In this document: positions 53,035 through 61,122 of the stretch, piece after piece
Layout: each line of letters starts with the position of its first letter
Position numbering within the stretch: the first letter of the stretch is position 1
Source of the DNA: Alphaproteobacteria bacterium HT1-32
GTDB taxonomy: Bacteria > Pseudomonadota > Alphaproteobacteria > Rhodospirillales > HT1-32
NCBI GenBank assembly: GCA_009649675.1
Contig: WJPL01000001.1
Coordinates: 578,469-642,468 of the forward strand
Reading direction: 5' to 3'
DNA: 64,000 nucleotides
Translations under genes and position numbers: made by a program
The notes under the pieces: generated by a model
The model's database searches: none
What the model saw: the letters and a program-made list of their open reading frames with translations, nothing else
What the model was told of the DNA's origin: nothing

Positions 53035-53745
53035 TCAGAGTGCCGGAATATTGAACATCCGGCGCAACGCCTGCTGGCCGGGCGGCGTAATCTCCAGTGC
53101 CCGGCTGTTGTTCAGCCGCCGGACATAACCCTGATCGAAATAGTGACGGCATATAACGGCCCCGAGATGTCCCGCGACATGCGGCACCCGCTCGCTCCAG
53201 TCCAGACAGGGACGGCAGACAGGTCGGGCACCCTTTTTCTTGCTTGCCTGCGCCGCAAGACTAATCCCCATGCTGGTCAGCGCCTGCATGCCGGCTTCTG
53301 TCACAATCCCGGACTCACTCTCAAACTCGACATAGCCCAGATCGACCAGACGGGTTGCAATCGCCACCCCCAGCTTTCCGGCAAAATGGTCGTAACAGGT
53401 CCGCGCCCGGCGCATTGAGGCATCCCGCGGCCCGGTCGACAGTTGCCGGGTCTTTGCCGGGGCTTCAGATGAAGCAATCTGCATGACCCCTTCCAGCATC
53501 CGGGCGATATCCGGCCCGGCGAGACGGAAGTAACGATGGCGGCCCTGTTTCTCTACCGCCAGCAACCCATTTTGCGTCAGACGTGACAGGTGACCACTCG
53601 CAGTCTGTGCCGTGACACCGGCAACCGTCGCCAGTTCTCCGGCAGTCAGTGCCCGCCCATCCATCAGCGCCGCCAGAATCGACGCCCGTGCCGGATCGCC
53701 GACCATCATGCCGATTGCGGCAATACGGTTGGTGGTCATGGACAT
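53035..53745 (-). CDS. ArsR-family transcriptional regulator
   Basis: A 236-residue regulator with an N-terminal winged helix (about 10-95; GDPARASILAALMDGRALTAGELATVAGVTAQTASGHLSRLTQNGLL and RHRYFRL) and a longer C-terminal part with CYDHFAGKLGVAIATRLV and CRPCLDWSERVPHVAGHLG. The cysteines there could bind metal, but no classical metal-site pair is evident. This ArsR subtype (about 220 residues) is usually a redox or stress regulator linked to MFS exporters. It is divergent from an MFS gene; AGGAGG precedes the start at 53745. Confidence 0.93.
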   Translation of the reverse strand: MSMTTNRIAAIGMMVGDPARASILAALMDGRALTAGELATVAGVTAQTASGHLSRLTQNGLLAVEKQGRHRYFRLAGPDIARMLEGVMQIASSEAPAKTRQLSTGPRDASMRRARTCYDHFAGKLGVAIATRLVDLGYVEFESESGIVTEAGMQALTSMGISLAAQASKKKGARPVCRPCLDWSERVPHVAGHLGAVICRHYFDQGYVRRLNNSRALEITPPGQQALRRMFNIPAL

Positions 53746-53890
53746 ATGTCGATCCTCCTGAATTGTCTGGTGCCTGCCACACCATACGGGTTGTTATAGT
53801 CAGGTTCCGCATCCAATGTTTCGGTGCAGACCGAAGCATTCATATCAGCGACAGACTATCACAGGGCTCTCGCAAACAGGAGCCACCATC

Positions 53891-55120
53891 ATGACCTCGT
53901 TCTTTGGCCGCCGGGTCGTCTTCTCAGCTTTCGTCCTCGCCATTCTGGGCTGGGGAATCGGATTTTACGGACCACCGGTTTTTCTTCATGCGGTTATTGA
54001 ACGCACGGGCTGGCCACTGGTCTGGGTATCTGCCGCCGTCACCCTGCATTTCCTTGTCGGCGCCATTATCGTCGCAAACCTGCCTCGCCTCTATCGCAGG
54101 TTCAGCCTGCCTGTCATCACCACCGGAGGGGCTGCCCTGCTGGCCGCCGGGCTGTTCGGCTGGGCGCTGGCGGGCCAGCCCTGGCAACTGGTTCTGGCGG
54201 CCCTGGCCACCGGCGCCGGGTGGGTCACCATGGGGGCGGCGGCGATTAACGCCATCATCGCACCATGGTATAACCGACGACGCCCATGGGCACTGTCCAC
54301 TGCCTATAACGGGGCGAGTATTGGCGGCGTCATTCTGTCACCACTCTGGGTGTTGCTGATCGATCACTACGGCTTTCCTGCTGCTGCCACGGTCATTGGC
54401 CTGACGGCAGTCCTGATCGTCGGCATCATGAGCCTGCTGGTCTTCAGAATCCGGCCCGCGGTGATCGGCCAGTTCCCGGACGGGGATACTGAAGCTGCTG
54501 CCTCTGCCGGTGCACCCACCCCGATATCTGCCCCCCTTCGGCTGACACGCGATCCGCGATTTCTGACACTTGCTGCCGGCATGGCCCTCGGCCTGTTTGC
54601 CCAGATCGGCATGGTCGCCCATCTGTTCAGCGTACTGGCCCCTGCCATCGGTGCACAGGCAGCCGGTTTCGCAATGGGACTGGCCACAGCCTGTGCCATC
54701 GCCGGACGCAGCATTGCCGTGCGGGTACTGGCCACCGGCCTGTCCCGCAGAACCGTCGCCGCCGGAAGCTACGGCGTACAGATTGCGGGCTCCCTGCTGT
54801 TTTTTCTGTCGGGCGACAGCACCGGGCTGGCCATCTGTGGCGTGGTCCTGTTCGGGGCAGGCATCGGCAACGCCACCTCCCTGCCACCGCTGATCGCCCA
54901 GTCCGAATTCCCGGCTGCCGAGGTGCAGAGGGTGGTCTCGCTGATCGTCGCTACGGGGCAGGCCTGTTATGCCTTCGCCCCGGCGATCTATGGCCTGATC
55001 CGAACCATCGGAACGAACGGCGACGGCCTGTTCTTTCTGGCGGTCGGCGGGGTGCAGATCATCGCCCTCTGCTGTTTTCTCAGTCGCGGGCAGCGAGCAG
55101 CAGCACCTCAACCCGGATAG
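53891..55120 (+). CDS. MFS transporter
   Basis: A 409-residue major facilitator with 12 hydrophobic segments from the ATG at 53891 (CAGGAGCCACC upstream); a 25-residue upstream extension is unlikely. The N-terminal FSAFVLAILGWGIGFYGPPVFLHAV and WYNRRRPWALSTAYNGASIGGVILSPLW between helices 4 and 5 match the oxalate/formate-antiporter-like MFS proteins common in this group. The substrate is unknown. Probably controlled by the divergent ArsR regulator. Its 3' end overlaps the convergent methyltransferase gene by 41 bases. Confidence 0.93.
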   Translation: MTSFFGRRVVFSAFVLAILGWGIGFYGPPVFLHAVIERTGWPLVWVSAAVTLHFLVGAIIVANLPRLYRRFSLPVITTGGAALLAAGLFGWALAGQPWQLVLAALATGAGWVTMGAAAINAIIAPWYNRRRPWALSTAYNGASIGGVILSPLWVLLIDHYGFPAAATVIGLTAVLIVGIMSLLVFRIRPAVIGQFPDGDTEAAASAGAPTPISAPLRLTRDPRFLTLAAGMALGLFAQIGMVAHLFSVLAPAIGAQAAGFAMGLATACAIAGRSIAVRVLATGLSRRTVAAGSYGVQIAGSLLFFLSGDSTGLAICGVVLFGAGIGNATSLPPLIAQSEFPAAEVQRVVSLIVATGQACYAFAPAIYGLIRTIGTNGDGLFFLAVGGVQIIALCCFLSRGQRAAAPQPG

Positions 55121-56540
55121 GTTCATCGCCGTCATGCCGCATCACGGCCTGATCCCGCGACATGACATCAAACCCGGTCTCTGCTGCTGCCGTGGTCAGG
55201 AAATCGGGATGGAAGACATAGCGTATATGCTCTCCCATCCCGAACCGTGCGACATCGCCAAGCTCCGCCGTAAAGCAGAAATGCCCCCCGGCCCTGAGGC
55301 AGGACCGCACAGCCGTCATCAGGGGCAGCGGGTTGCCGATATAACCGAACACATCTGCTGCCACGACAAGATCATACCGACGATCTGTCCGCTTCAGAAA
55401 ATCCAGCGCACTACAGGCTTCCAGCTGGCGGTATAATCCGCGTCGCTTTGCCTGCCGGATCATCTTTGGTGCGAAATCCATACCGTCGACAGCCCGGGCC
55501 CAGGGCTGGACCGCCTCACCGCAAAGGCCGGTCCCGCAACCGACATCCAGAATTTCCAGCAGCCCCCGCCCCGGCCCGAGTGACCCTTCGACCGAAGTCC
55601 GGATCAGGTCATGGCCGCAATAGCCCAGCTTCTCTTTCAGGTGCCACTCAAAAAAATCCGCGTAGTAATCAAACAGACCGGCATAGAATTCATCCGGCGG
55701 CGTTTCCGGTGTCTCGCCTTCCCCCATCGTCGACAGCACGAACGCCGCTTCCCGGTTTCCCGGATCCAGCCGCAGACATTGCCTGAACGCCTCTGCCGCC
55801 CCGTCACGGTCGCTGATGGTCGAACGCAGACGTGCCAGCAGCAGATAACTGCGTGCGCGATCCGGAAACCGTTCAATACCGGCAAGCTGCACAGCCTCTG
55901 CTCCCGGCATATCACCGCGCAACGCCGTGATTGCCGACAGGTGGTCGAAGGCTTCTGCAGGGGAATCCGGGCGGTTTGTCAGTTCCTCCAGCACCCCCGT
56001 CGCCTCGTCATGCTGGCCTGCATGGCCCAGTGCCAGCCCCAGATTACAGGTGATCATCGGGTGATCCGGAATCAGGCTGAGCGCCTGCCTGAAGCAATCA
56101 ACGGCAACCTCATGCCTGTCGGTCGCCAGCGCAATATTGCCTTTCTCGTTCCAGGCGGAAGGATTGGCCGGATCAAGACCGAGCAGTCGATCATAGATCC
56201 GGTCAGCCTCTGCCAGATCACCCAGCGCGCGAAAGGCCGAAGCTGATATCTGCAGGGCCTCGCGGTGGCTGGCATCCCGTTCCAGTGTCTGCCCGGCGAA
56301 ATCCCGGGCAACTTCCGCCCGGCCCAGCCGAAGGGCCAGGCGGGCCATCAGCGCCAGCCCCTCCGGGTCTCCGGGATGTGTGGTCAGCCAGTTCCGGACG
56401 CCGGCAACAGCTTCCCGCAACCGGCCGGCGGCTTCATCTGCACGTGCTGTTTCAAGCGCGGACAGATCCGGCCTCCCGCGACAGCCAGAATTTTTCAAAC
56501 CGGTCCATCGCCTCTGATAACAGCCCGGTCGAGCTGGCAA
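55080..56540 (-). CDS. TPR-repeat protein fused to a SAM-dependent methyltransferase
   Basis: A protein of up to 486 residues. About seven TPR-like helical repeats (roughly 35-275; for example ALQISASAFRALGDLAEADRIYDRLLGLDPANPSAWNEKGNIAL) are followed by a class I methyltransferase domain (about 290-486) with motif I ILDVGCGTGLCGEAV and YDLVVAADVFGYIG. This fusion is common in Rhodospirillales; the TPR part probably binds the substrate protein. The 5' end is uncertain: it overlaps the end of the aminotransferase gene by up to 89 bases, and TTG 56498 is an alternative start. It overlaps the convergent MFS gene by 41 bases. Confidence 0.88.
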   Translation of the reverse strand: MPARPGCYQRRWTGLKNSGCRGRPDLSALETARADEAAGRLREAVAGVRNWLTTHPGDPEGLALMARLALRLGRAEVARDFAGQTLERDASHREALQISASAFRALGDLAEADRIYDRLLGLDPANPSAWNEKGNIALATDRHEVAVDCFRQALSLIPDHPMITCNLGLALGHAGQHDEATGVLEELTNRPDSPAEAFDHLSAITALRGDMPGAEAVQLAGIERFPDRARSYLLLARLRSTISDRDGAAEAFRQCLRLDPGNREAAFVLSTMGEGETPETPPDEFYAGLFDYYADFFEWHLKEKLGYCGHDLIRTSVEGSLGPGRGLLEILDVGCGTGLCGEAVQPWARAVDGMDFAPKMIRQAKRRGLYRQLEACSALDFLKRTDRRYDLVVAADVFGYIGNPLPLMTAVRSCLRAGGHFCFTAELGDVARFGMGEHIRYVFHPDFLTTAAAETGFDVMSRDQAVMRHDGDEPIRVEVLLLAARD

Positions 56541-57630
56541 AACACAGACGGATATTGCCGGCGCCCCCTGCCCCGAAGGTGTCGCCGGGGGCGAGCCCCA
56601 CAGCCGTTGCCGCCATCACTTCCTTACAAAAGGCCAATGAATCCGTCATGCCCTCGACAGAGAAGAAATGATAGAAGGCGCCGTCCGGCAGCGGACAGTT
56701 GATCCCTTCCAGCCGGTTCAGCCGTTCATGTACCAGATCACGTCCCGCACGATAGCGGGCGAGGCTTTCCGCGATGAACGGCTCGCCTTTTTCCAGTGCC
56801 GTGATCCCGGCCCACTGCACAAAGGTGGTCGGTGCGGCAATATTGTATTCGCTGATCTTCTCCACCGTCCCCGTGAGATGCGCCGGACGGGTCAGCCAGC
56901 CCAGCCGCCAGCCGGTCATCGCCCAAGGCTTCGAGAAAGAATTCACCACCAGTACCCGGTCCTCCGGATCCGTCACTTCGAGGAAGCTCGGCGCATGTGG
57001 CCGATCATAAATCAACCGGGCATAGACCTCGTCAGCAACGATCCAGATGCCCCGCCTGCGACAGAATTCGAGCAGGGCCCGCTGCTCATCCGCTTCCATC
57101 GTCCAGCCGGTCGGGTTGTTCGGTGAATTGAGAAAGATCGCCCGTGTCCTGTCGTCACAGGCCGAGAACAGCCGGTCGAGGTCCAGTGAAAACCCGCCCT
57201 GATTGCGATCCAGCGCCACATCCCGCGTCTCACCCCCCATGATGCCGACCAGCCCGTGAATATTCGGCCAGACCGGTGTGACGAAAACCATGTTATCTTC
57301 CGGTGCAATCAGCATCTGAATGGAAATCGCCAGTGCCTGCATGCCGGATCCGGTAACTGTGATCCGCTCTGCATCCACATCAATGCCATAGACACGCCTG
57401 CTGTAGGCCGATAATGCCTCACGCAGTTCCGGGACACCGGAATTCGGCGCATAGAAGGTCTTGCCTTCTGCCAGCGCCCGGCTGGCGGCCTCACCGATGA
57501 AGGCCGGGGTCGGCTTGTCCGGTTCCCCGAACCACAGCGGGATCAGTCCGGGCAGATTGCGCCCCGCCTCATAGACTTCGCGAATACCGGATTCACGAAG
57601 GTTCTCGATATTGCTTCTGAGACCGTTCAG
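56452..57630 (-). CDS. Class I/II PLP-dependent aminotransferase with apparent CTG start
   Basis: A 392-residue fold-type I aminotransferase. The N-terminal NGLRSNIENLRESGIREV and LIPLWFGEPDKPTPAFI are normal for the family; the PLP site is VVNSFSKPWAMTGWRLGW, with NSPNNPTGW and VADEVYARLIYD before it. Between the upstream in-frame stop and this conserved N-terminus there is no ATG, GTG or TTG. A CTG at 57630 lies exactly 7 bases after AGGAG (57638-57642), so translation probably starts there. The first ordinary start (GTG 57378) would delete 84 conserved residues. The substrate is unknown; pyruvate or aspartate types are similar. Confidence 0.9.
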   Translation of the reverse strand: MNGLRSNIENLRESGIREVYEAGRNLPGLIPLWFGEPDKPTPAFIGEAASRALAEGKTFYAPNSGVPELREALSAYSRRVYGIDVDAERITVTGSGMQALAISIQMLIAPEDNMVFVTPVWPNIHGLVGIMGGETRDVALDRNQGGFSLDLDRLFSACDDRTRAIFLNSPNNPTGWTMEADEQRALLEFCRRRGIWIVADEVYARLIYDRPHAPSFLEVTDPEDRVLVVNSFSKPWAMTGWRLGWLTRPAHLTGTVEKISEYNIAAPTTFVQWAGITALEKGEPFIAESLARYRAGRDLVHERLNRLEGINCPLPDGAFYHFFSVEGMTDSLAFCKEVMAATAVGLAPGDTFGAGGAGNIRLCFASSTGLLSEAMDRFEKFWLSREAGSVRA

Positions 57631-57825
57631 CTTGCCGCTCCTGTCACCATAAAATGTAACCTGTGCTTTCCGGCGTAGCTGAATACACTGTTTCTGTAAA
57701 CCTGACTGTCTTCATCACGCGCCTGTTACAGAACGGGCGTCTCCGGCAACACATTCCTGTTTGCCCGATGACATTGCAGCGCACCATTATATATTCAGAG
57801 GACATTCGACGAGGAATGCGATCAC

Positions 57826-58176
57826 ATGCTGACGATATACGGCCTTAAAAACTGCGACACCTGCCGCAAGGCGCGCAAATGGATGGACGGCAAAGGCACC
57901 GACTACCGGTTTGCCGATCTCCGCGCAGACGGTTTTACACGGGAGGACCTCCGGCGATGGGTGGAAACCGTGGGATGGGAAACGTTGCTGAACCGTCGCG
58001 GAACCACATGGCGCGGCCTGAGTGACGATGCCAAAAACATTTCCGATGCTGAGGCTGCGACCGCTCTGATGGCCGAACATCCCGCCCTGATGAAACGCCC
58101 GATTTTCGATTTTGGATCATCTGTTATCGTCGGTTTTGCTGCCGCCCAGCAGGCTGAACTGGAGCAGTCCCTGTGA
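57826..58176 (+). CDS. ArsC/Spx-family (YffB-like) protein
   Basis: A 116-residue thioredoxin-fold protein of the ArsC/Spx superfamily. The N-terminal CxxC is Cys10/Cys13 (YGLKNCDTCRKARKW), and the C-terminal KRPIFDFGSSVIVGF carries the Arg-Pro motif. The length and sequence match the YffB group, glutathione-dependent thiol reductases of uncertain substrate, better than true arsenate reductases. It is the first gene of a tightly overlapping operon with two chaC genes and msrB. The start at 57826 is the natural one. Confidence 0.9.
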   Translation: MLTIYGLKNCDTCRKARKWMDGKGTDYRFADLRADGFTREDLRRWVETVGWETLLNRRGTTWRGLSDDAKNISDAEAATALMAEHPALMKRPIFDFGSSVIVGFAAAQQAELEQSL

Positions 58177-58835
58177 TTCTGGACCGCGATTCGATCAGCA
58201 ACGGGCTGATGGAAGAACTGGGACGCGAGGCTGGCAAACAGGGTTTGTTTGAACCTTTGTCCGATGCCGAACGTCATGCGGTCATGGAAAGATTACTCGC
58301 CGCACGGGAACCTGACGAAGCAGTCTGGGTCTTCGGCTACGGCTCTCTGATCTGGAATCCGGCCTTTCACTTTCTTGAACAAAGGAAGGTCGAGGTTCAG
58401 GGCTATCATCGGTCCTACTGTCTCTGGACCCCGCTCGGTCGCGGCACGCCGGAATGCCCCGGCCTGACGCTGGGACTGGAAGAAGGCCGTTCCGTGACCG
58501 GCGTTGCCTTTCGTATCGACGAGACGCTGGCCCGCGAAGAACTGATGATCATTTTCCGACGCGAGCTGATCTCCGGTGCTTACTCGGCAAAATGGGTAGA
58601 TGCGACCTCTCCCGACGGCGACATCCGCACCATTGCCTTTGTGATGAATCACGACTACCCGCGCTATGCGGGCAAGCTGCCGGAAGACGAAATTGCCGCT
58701 ATTCTGGCGACGGCCAGCGGCAAGATCGGCAGTTGCCGGGAATATCTGGAAAACACGGTCAGTCATCTCGACGAACTGGGCATTCCCGACCCTTACCTTC
58801 ATGACCTCCTGAAACGGGTGCAAAACACCGCATGA
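58173..58835 (+). CDS. ChaC-family gamma-glutamylcyclotransferase (copy 1)
   Basis: A 220-residue enzyme of the ChaC/GGCT fold, which degrades glutathione to 5-oxoproline and Cys-Gly. The substrate loop VFGYGSLIWNP (about residue 48), YHRSYCLW and the catalytic glutamate region RRELISGAY are present. It starts at GTG 58173, which overlaps the previous stop (GTGA). An N-terminal extension of about 45 residues precedes the domain. The second copy directly follows with a 4-base overlap. Confidence 0.93.
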   Translation: MILDRDSISNGLMEELGREAGKQGLFEPLSDAERHAVMERLLAAREPDEAVWVFGYGSLIWNPAFHFLEQRKVEVQGYHRSYCLWTPLGRGTPECPGLTLGLEEGRSVTGVAFRIDETLAREELMIIFRRELISGAYSAKWVDATSPDGDIRTIAFVMNHDYPRYAGKLPEDEIAAILATASGKIGSCREYLENTVSHLDELGIPDPYLHDLLKRVQNTA

Positions 58836-59527
58836 GTCTTACCCGAGAGCAGATCAAAGGCGGCATCTTCGACCAGATGCGCCAGGAAGCCGGGCCGAAA
58901 TACATGGCCGAACGACGCAGCCCGGAAGAATTTCTCCAGTCCCGCATCGACGCCATGCGGCGACGCCCGGCTGACGCAAAGGATGTCTGGGTTTTCGGCT
59001 ACGGCTCGCTGATGTGGAACCCGGCGATGTTGCTGGCTGAAATGCGACCGGCCCGAATATACGGCTATCACCGTTCCTATTGCCTGAAATCTTCTTTCGG
59101 ACGCGGCACCCCGGAATATCCGGGCATGATGCTGGGCCTGAAGCCGGGCGGTTCCGTTCTCGGGATGGCACTCCGGCTGTCACCCGAGAACATGGAAGAG
59201 GAACTGGAGATCGTCTGGAAACGGGAAATGTCGAGCGGTGCCTACAAGGCCCTCTGGCTGAAAACCTGGCTTGAGGAAGGCCCTGTCTGGAGCCTGTCAT
59301 TTGTAATCAACCCGGAACATCCCAGATATATCTGCGACATGTCGGAAGAGGAGATGGCAGAGCGGATCGCAACCGCCGCCGGACGTAACGGCACCTGCCG
59401 GGAGTATCTCGAAAACACTGTCAGCTGGCTCAATGACATGGGCCAGAAGAACAGCCCCATGCACCGCATGCTGCGGCTGGTGCAGCAACGGGATCACGCA
59501 ATAGCGAAAGGACACGACAATGGCTGA
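58832..59527 (+). CDS. ChaC-family gamma-glutamylcyclotransferase (copy 2)
   Basis: A 231-residue paralogue of the preceding gene with the same blocks: [41 protein letters not shown] (catalytic Glu retained) and [12 protein letters not shown]. Identity to copy 1 over the domain is clear but moderate, so the duplication is old and the two may differ in substrate (glutathione against other gamma-glutamyl peptides). ATGA overlaps with copy 1 and an 8-base overlap with msrB show translational coupling. Confidence 0.93.
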   Translation: MSLTREQIKGGIFDQMRQEAGPKYMAERRSPEEFLQSRIDAMRRRPADAKDVWVFGYGSLMWNPAMLLAEMRPARIYGYHRSYCLKSSFGRGTPEYPGMMLGLKPGGSVLGMALRLSPENMEEELEIVWKREMSSGAYKALWLKTWLEEGPVWSLSFVINPEHPRYICDMSEEEMAERIATAAGRNGTCREYLENTVSWLNDMGQKNSPMHRMLRLVQQRDHAIAKGHDNG

Positions 59528-59924
59528 CAAGATCACCAAGACCGACGCTGAATGGCAGGCTGAACTGACTCCGGAACAATATTATGTCTGCCGCAAGCAT
59601 GGGACAGAACGCGCTTTCACCGGCCCCAACCATGACAGCAAGGAAGATGGTATTTACAGCTGCGTCTGCTGTGGTGAACCGCTGTTCGATTCAAAAACCA
59701 AGTTCGATTCCGGCACCGGCTGGCCAAGCTACTGGGCACCGCTGAGTGAAGAGTCCGTTGCCGAATATGAAGATCGCAAGCTGTTCATGAAACGCACGGA
59801 AGTACGCTGCGCCCGCTGCGACGCACATCTCGGCCATGTCTTCCCGGACGGCCCGCAGCCAACCGGCCTGCGCTACTGCATGAACGGCACCGCCATGACG
59901 CTGGAAAAGCGCAGCAAGGATTAG
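59520..59924 (+). CDS. msrB: Peptide-methionine (R)-S-oxide reductase
   Basis: A 134-residue repair enzyme reducing methionine-R-sulfoxide in proteins. Structural zinc pairs CVCC and [22 protein letters not shown] and the catalytic cysteine in [10 protein letters not shown] are visible; the usual N-S-A after the cysteine is N-G-T here. It has no signal peptide, so it is cytoplasmic. It is the last gene of the thiol-related operon. Confidence 0.96.
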   Translation: MADKITKTDAEWQAELTPEQYYVCRKHGTERAFTGPNHDSKEDGIYSCVCCGEPLFDSKTKFDSGTGWPSYWAPLSEESVAEYEDRKLFMKRTEVRCARCDAHLGHVFPDGPQPTGLRYCMNGTAMTLEKRSKD

Positions 59925-59989
59925 CCCCGGTCATAATTCCCGGATGGCCCGGCCTGTGCGGTACGGACAGTATCGGATAGAGCCGGGTC

Positions 59990-60154
59990 TTACAGGACGC
60001 AGTGCTTGGCGAAGTCGGCGATCTGATTGGCGGTCCAGTCGCCCTTTGGCTGTTCTTTCATCTCGGCACACCATTCGGGGCTGCCCACTTCCGGGCTGCA
60101 GGCGGCAAGGAAACCAAGGGTTGCCAGGACAGTCAGCAGTTTCAGCGAAGTCAT
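59990..60154 (-). CDS. DUF3012 small lipoprotein
   Basis: A 54-residue lipoprotein: the signal peptide MTSLKLLTVLATLGFLAAC ends in the lipobox LAAC (Cys19), followed by SPEVGSPEWCAEMKEQPKGD and WTANQIADFAKHCVL, the DUF3012 pattern (two conserved cysteines). Function is unknown. The ATG at 60154 is preceded on this strand by ACCTGAACAGGAATAATATATA, containing a GGAATA. The gene lies alone between msrB and the next minus-strand gene. Confidence 0.87.
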   Translation of the reverse strand: MTSLKLLTVLATLGFLAACSPEVGSPEWCAEMKEQPKGDWTANQIADFAKHCVL

Positions 60155-60169
60155 ATATATTATTCCTGT

Positions 60170-60988
60170 TCAGGTAGAAAGTTCGCGACGCCGGCCATCG
60201 AGATGACGGATGAAATCGCGAAGATTGCGGACAGCGCGGGGTCCATGCCGCGCCGAGATTGATGCTTCGCCATTGTCAGTATCCAGGATCGCACGCAGAT
60301 CCTCGAACATGGCAGCAAACAGAATATGAAATTCAGCTTCATCGAAATACCAGGTAGCATCGGCACCGCCGGGGGTTGGCGGACCAAGATTAGAATCGAC
60401 CACATTAATAAACCAGTTAATCCGCTTCGGCATATCATCAAAACGCCCGGCAATGGCAATCAGCAAGTCGGTGACCAGATCGACCGCTTCGTCATCGTCA
60501 TAGACCACCTGCCAGTCGAAATCGCCGCGCGCAGTATCCTTCAGACGGTTGACGATCAGGCGGGCGCATTCCTGCGCCGCGTTGATCTCGTCTTCCCCCA
60601 GCATGGTTTGAAGCGCGGTGATGAAGGCCGGCACAATGCGGCGTGACAATTTGCCCGGTGGCGGTGCCTCGGCCCCTCTGGGGGCAAGCGCCCGGTCAAA
60701 ACTGTTGACCAGCAGGCGTTCAACCACCTGTGTGCGGGCCCGGTCCCATTGCGACTGGAGCCACAGCGCGATCGCCTGATCCCAGGCTTTCTGATAGATG
60801 ACATCAAGCCCTGAAATCGTGCTCTGATAGCTGTCGAACAGTTCGCGAATCTCCTGAACATCAAGCTTTCCGCCGGATTGTTCTGCTTCATCAACCAGAA
60901 TTTCGGTGAAGAGCTGCAACACCGAATGGGTGGTGTCTGCGAACCTTTTTGGTCCCGGCCCCAGCGATTTTCCGTCTCTGCTCACCAT
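60170..60988 (-). CDS. Hypothetical soluble protein
   Basis: A 272-residue protein from the ATG at 60988 (an ATG nine codons upstream is also possible). It is helical and acidic with no signal peptide, membrane segment or motif I recognise; recognisable stretches are FDSYQSTISGLDVIYQKAWDQAI and RINWFINVVDSNLGPPTPGGADATWYFDEAEFHILFAAMFEDL. It could be cotranscribed with the small DUF3012 gene downstream (16-base gap). The full length and good codon use support it as real. Confidence 0.7.
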   Translation of the reverse strand: MVSRDGKSLGPGPKRFADTTHSVLQLFTEILVDEAEQSGGKLDVQEIRELFDSYQSTISGLDVIYQKAWDQAIALWLQSQWDRARTQVVERLLVNSFDRALAPRGAEAPPPGKLSRRIVPAFITALQTMLGEDEINAAQECARLIVNRLKDTARGDFDWQVVYDDDEAVDLVTDLLIAIAGRFDDMPKRINWFINVVDSNLGPPTPGGADATWYFDEAEFHILFAAMFEDLRAILDTDNGEASISARHGPRAVRNLRDFIRHLDGRRRELST

Positions 60989-61122
60989 AAGCACAATCCA
61001 ACATTTCTTTTGCAAAGCTTACGGGGATATCCCGGCATGGGCCAGAGAGTTGCGAAATGCGCTGTAGCGTACCAACCGTCGTTATTGACGCGGCTCGTTC
61101 CGCTGCCTATTGATCGCGGATC

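Noticed and set aside
57826-58176. Annotation of the ArsC-like gene as an arsenate reductase in an ars operon with the ArsR gene at 53035
   Set aside because: Sequence fits the YffB/Spx-like group, no arsenite exporter is adjacent, and the ArsR gene is paired with an MFS transporter 4 kb away.
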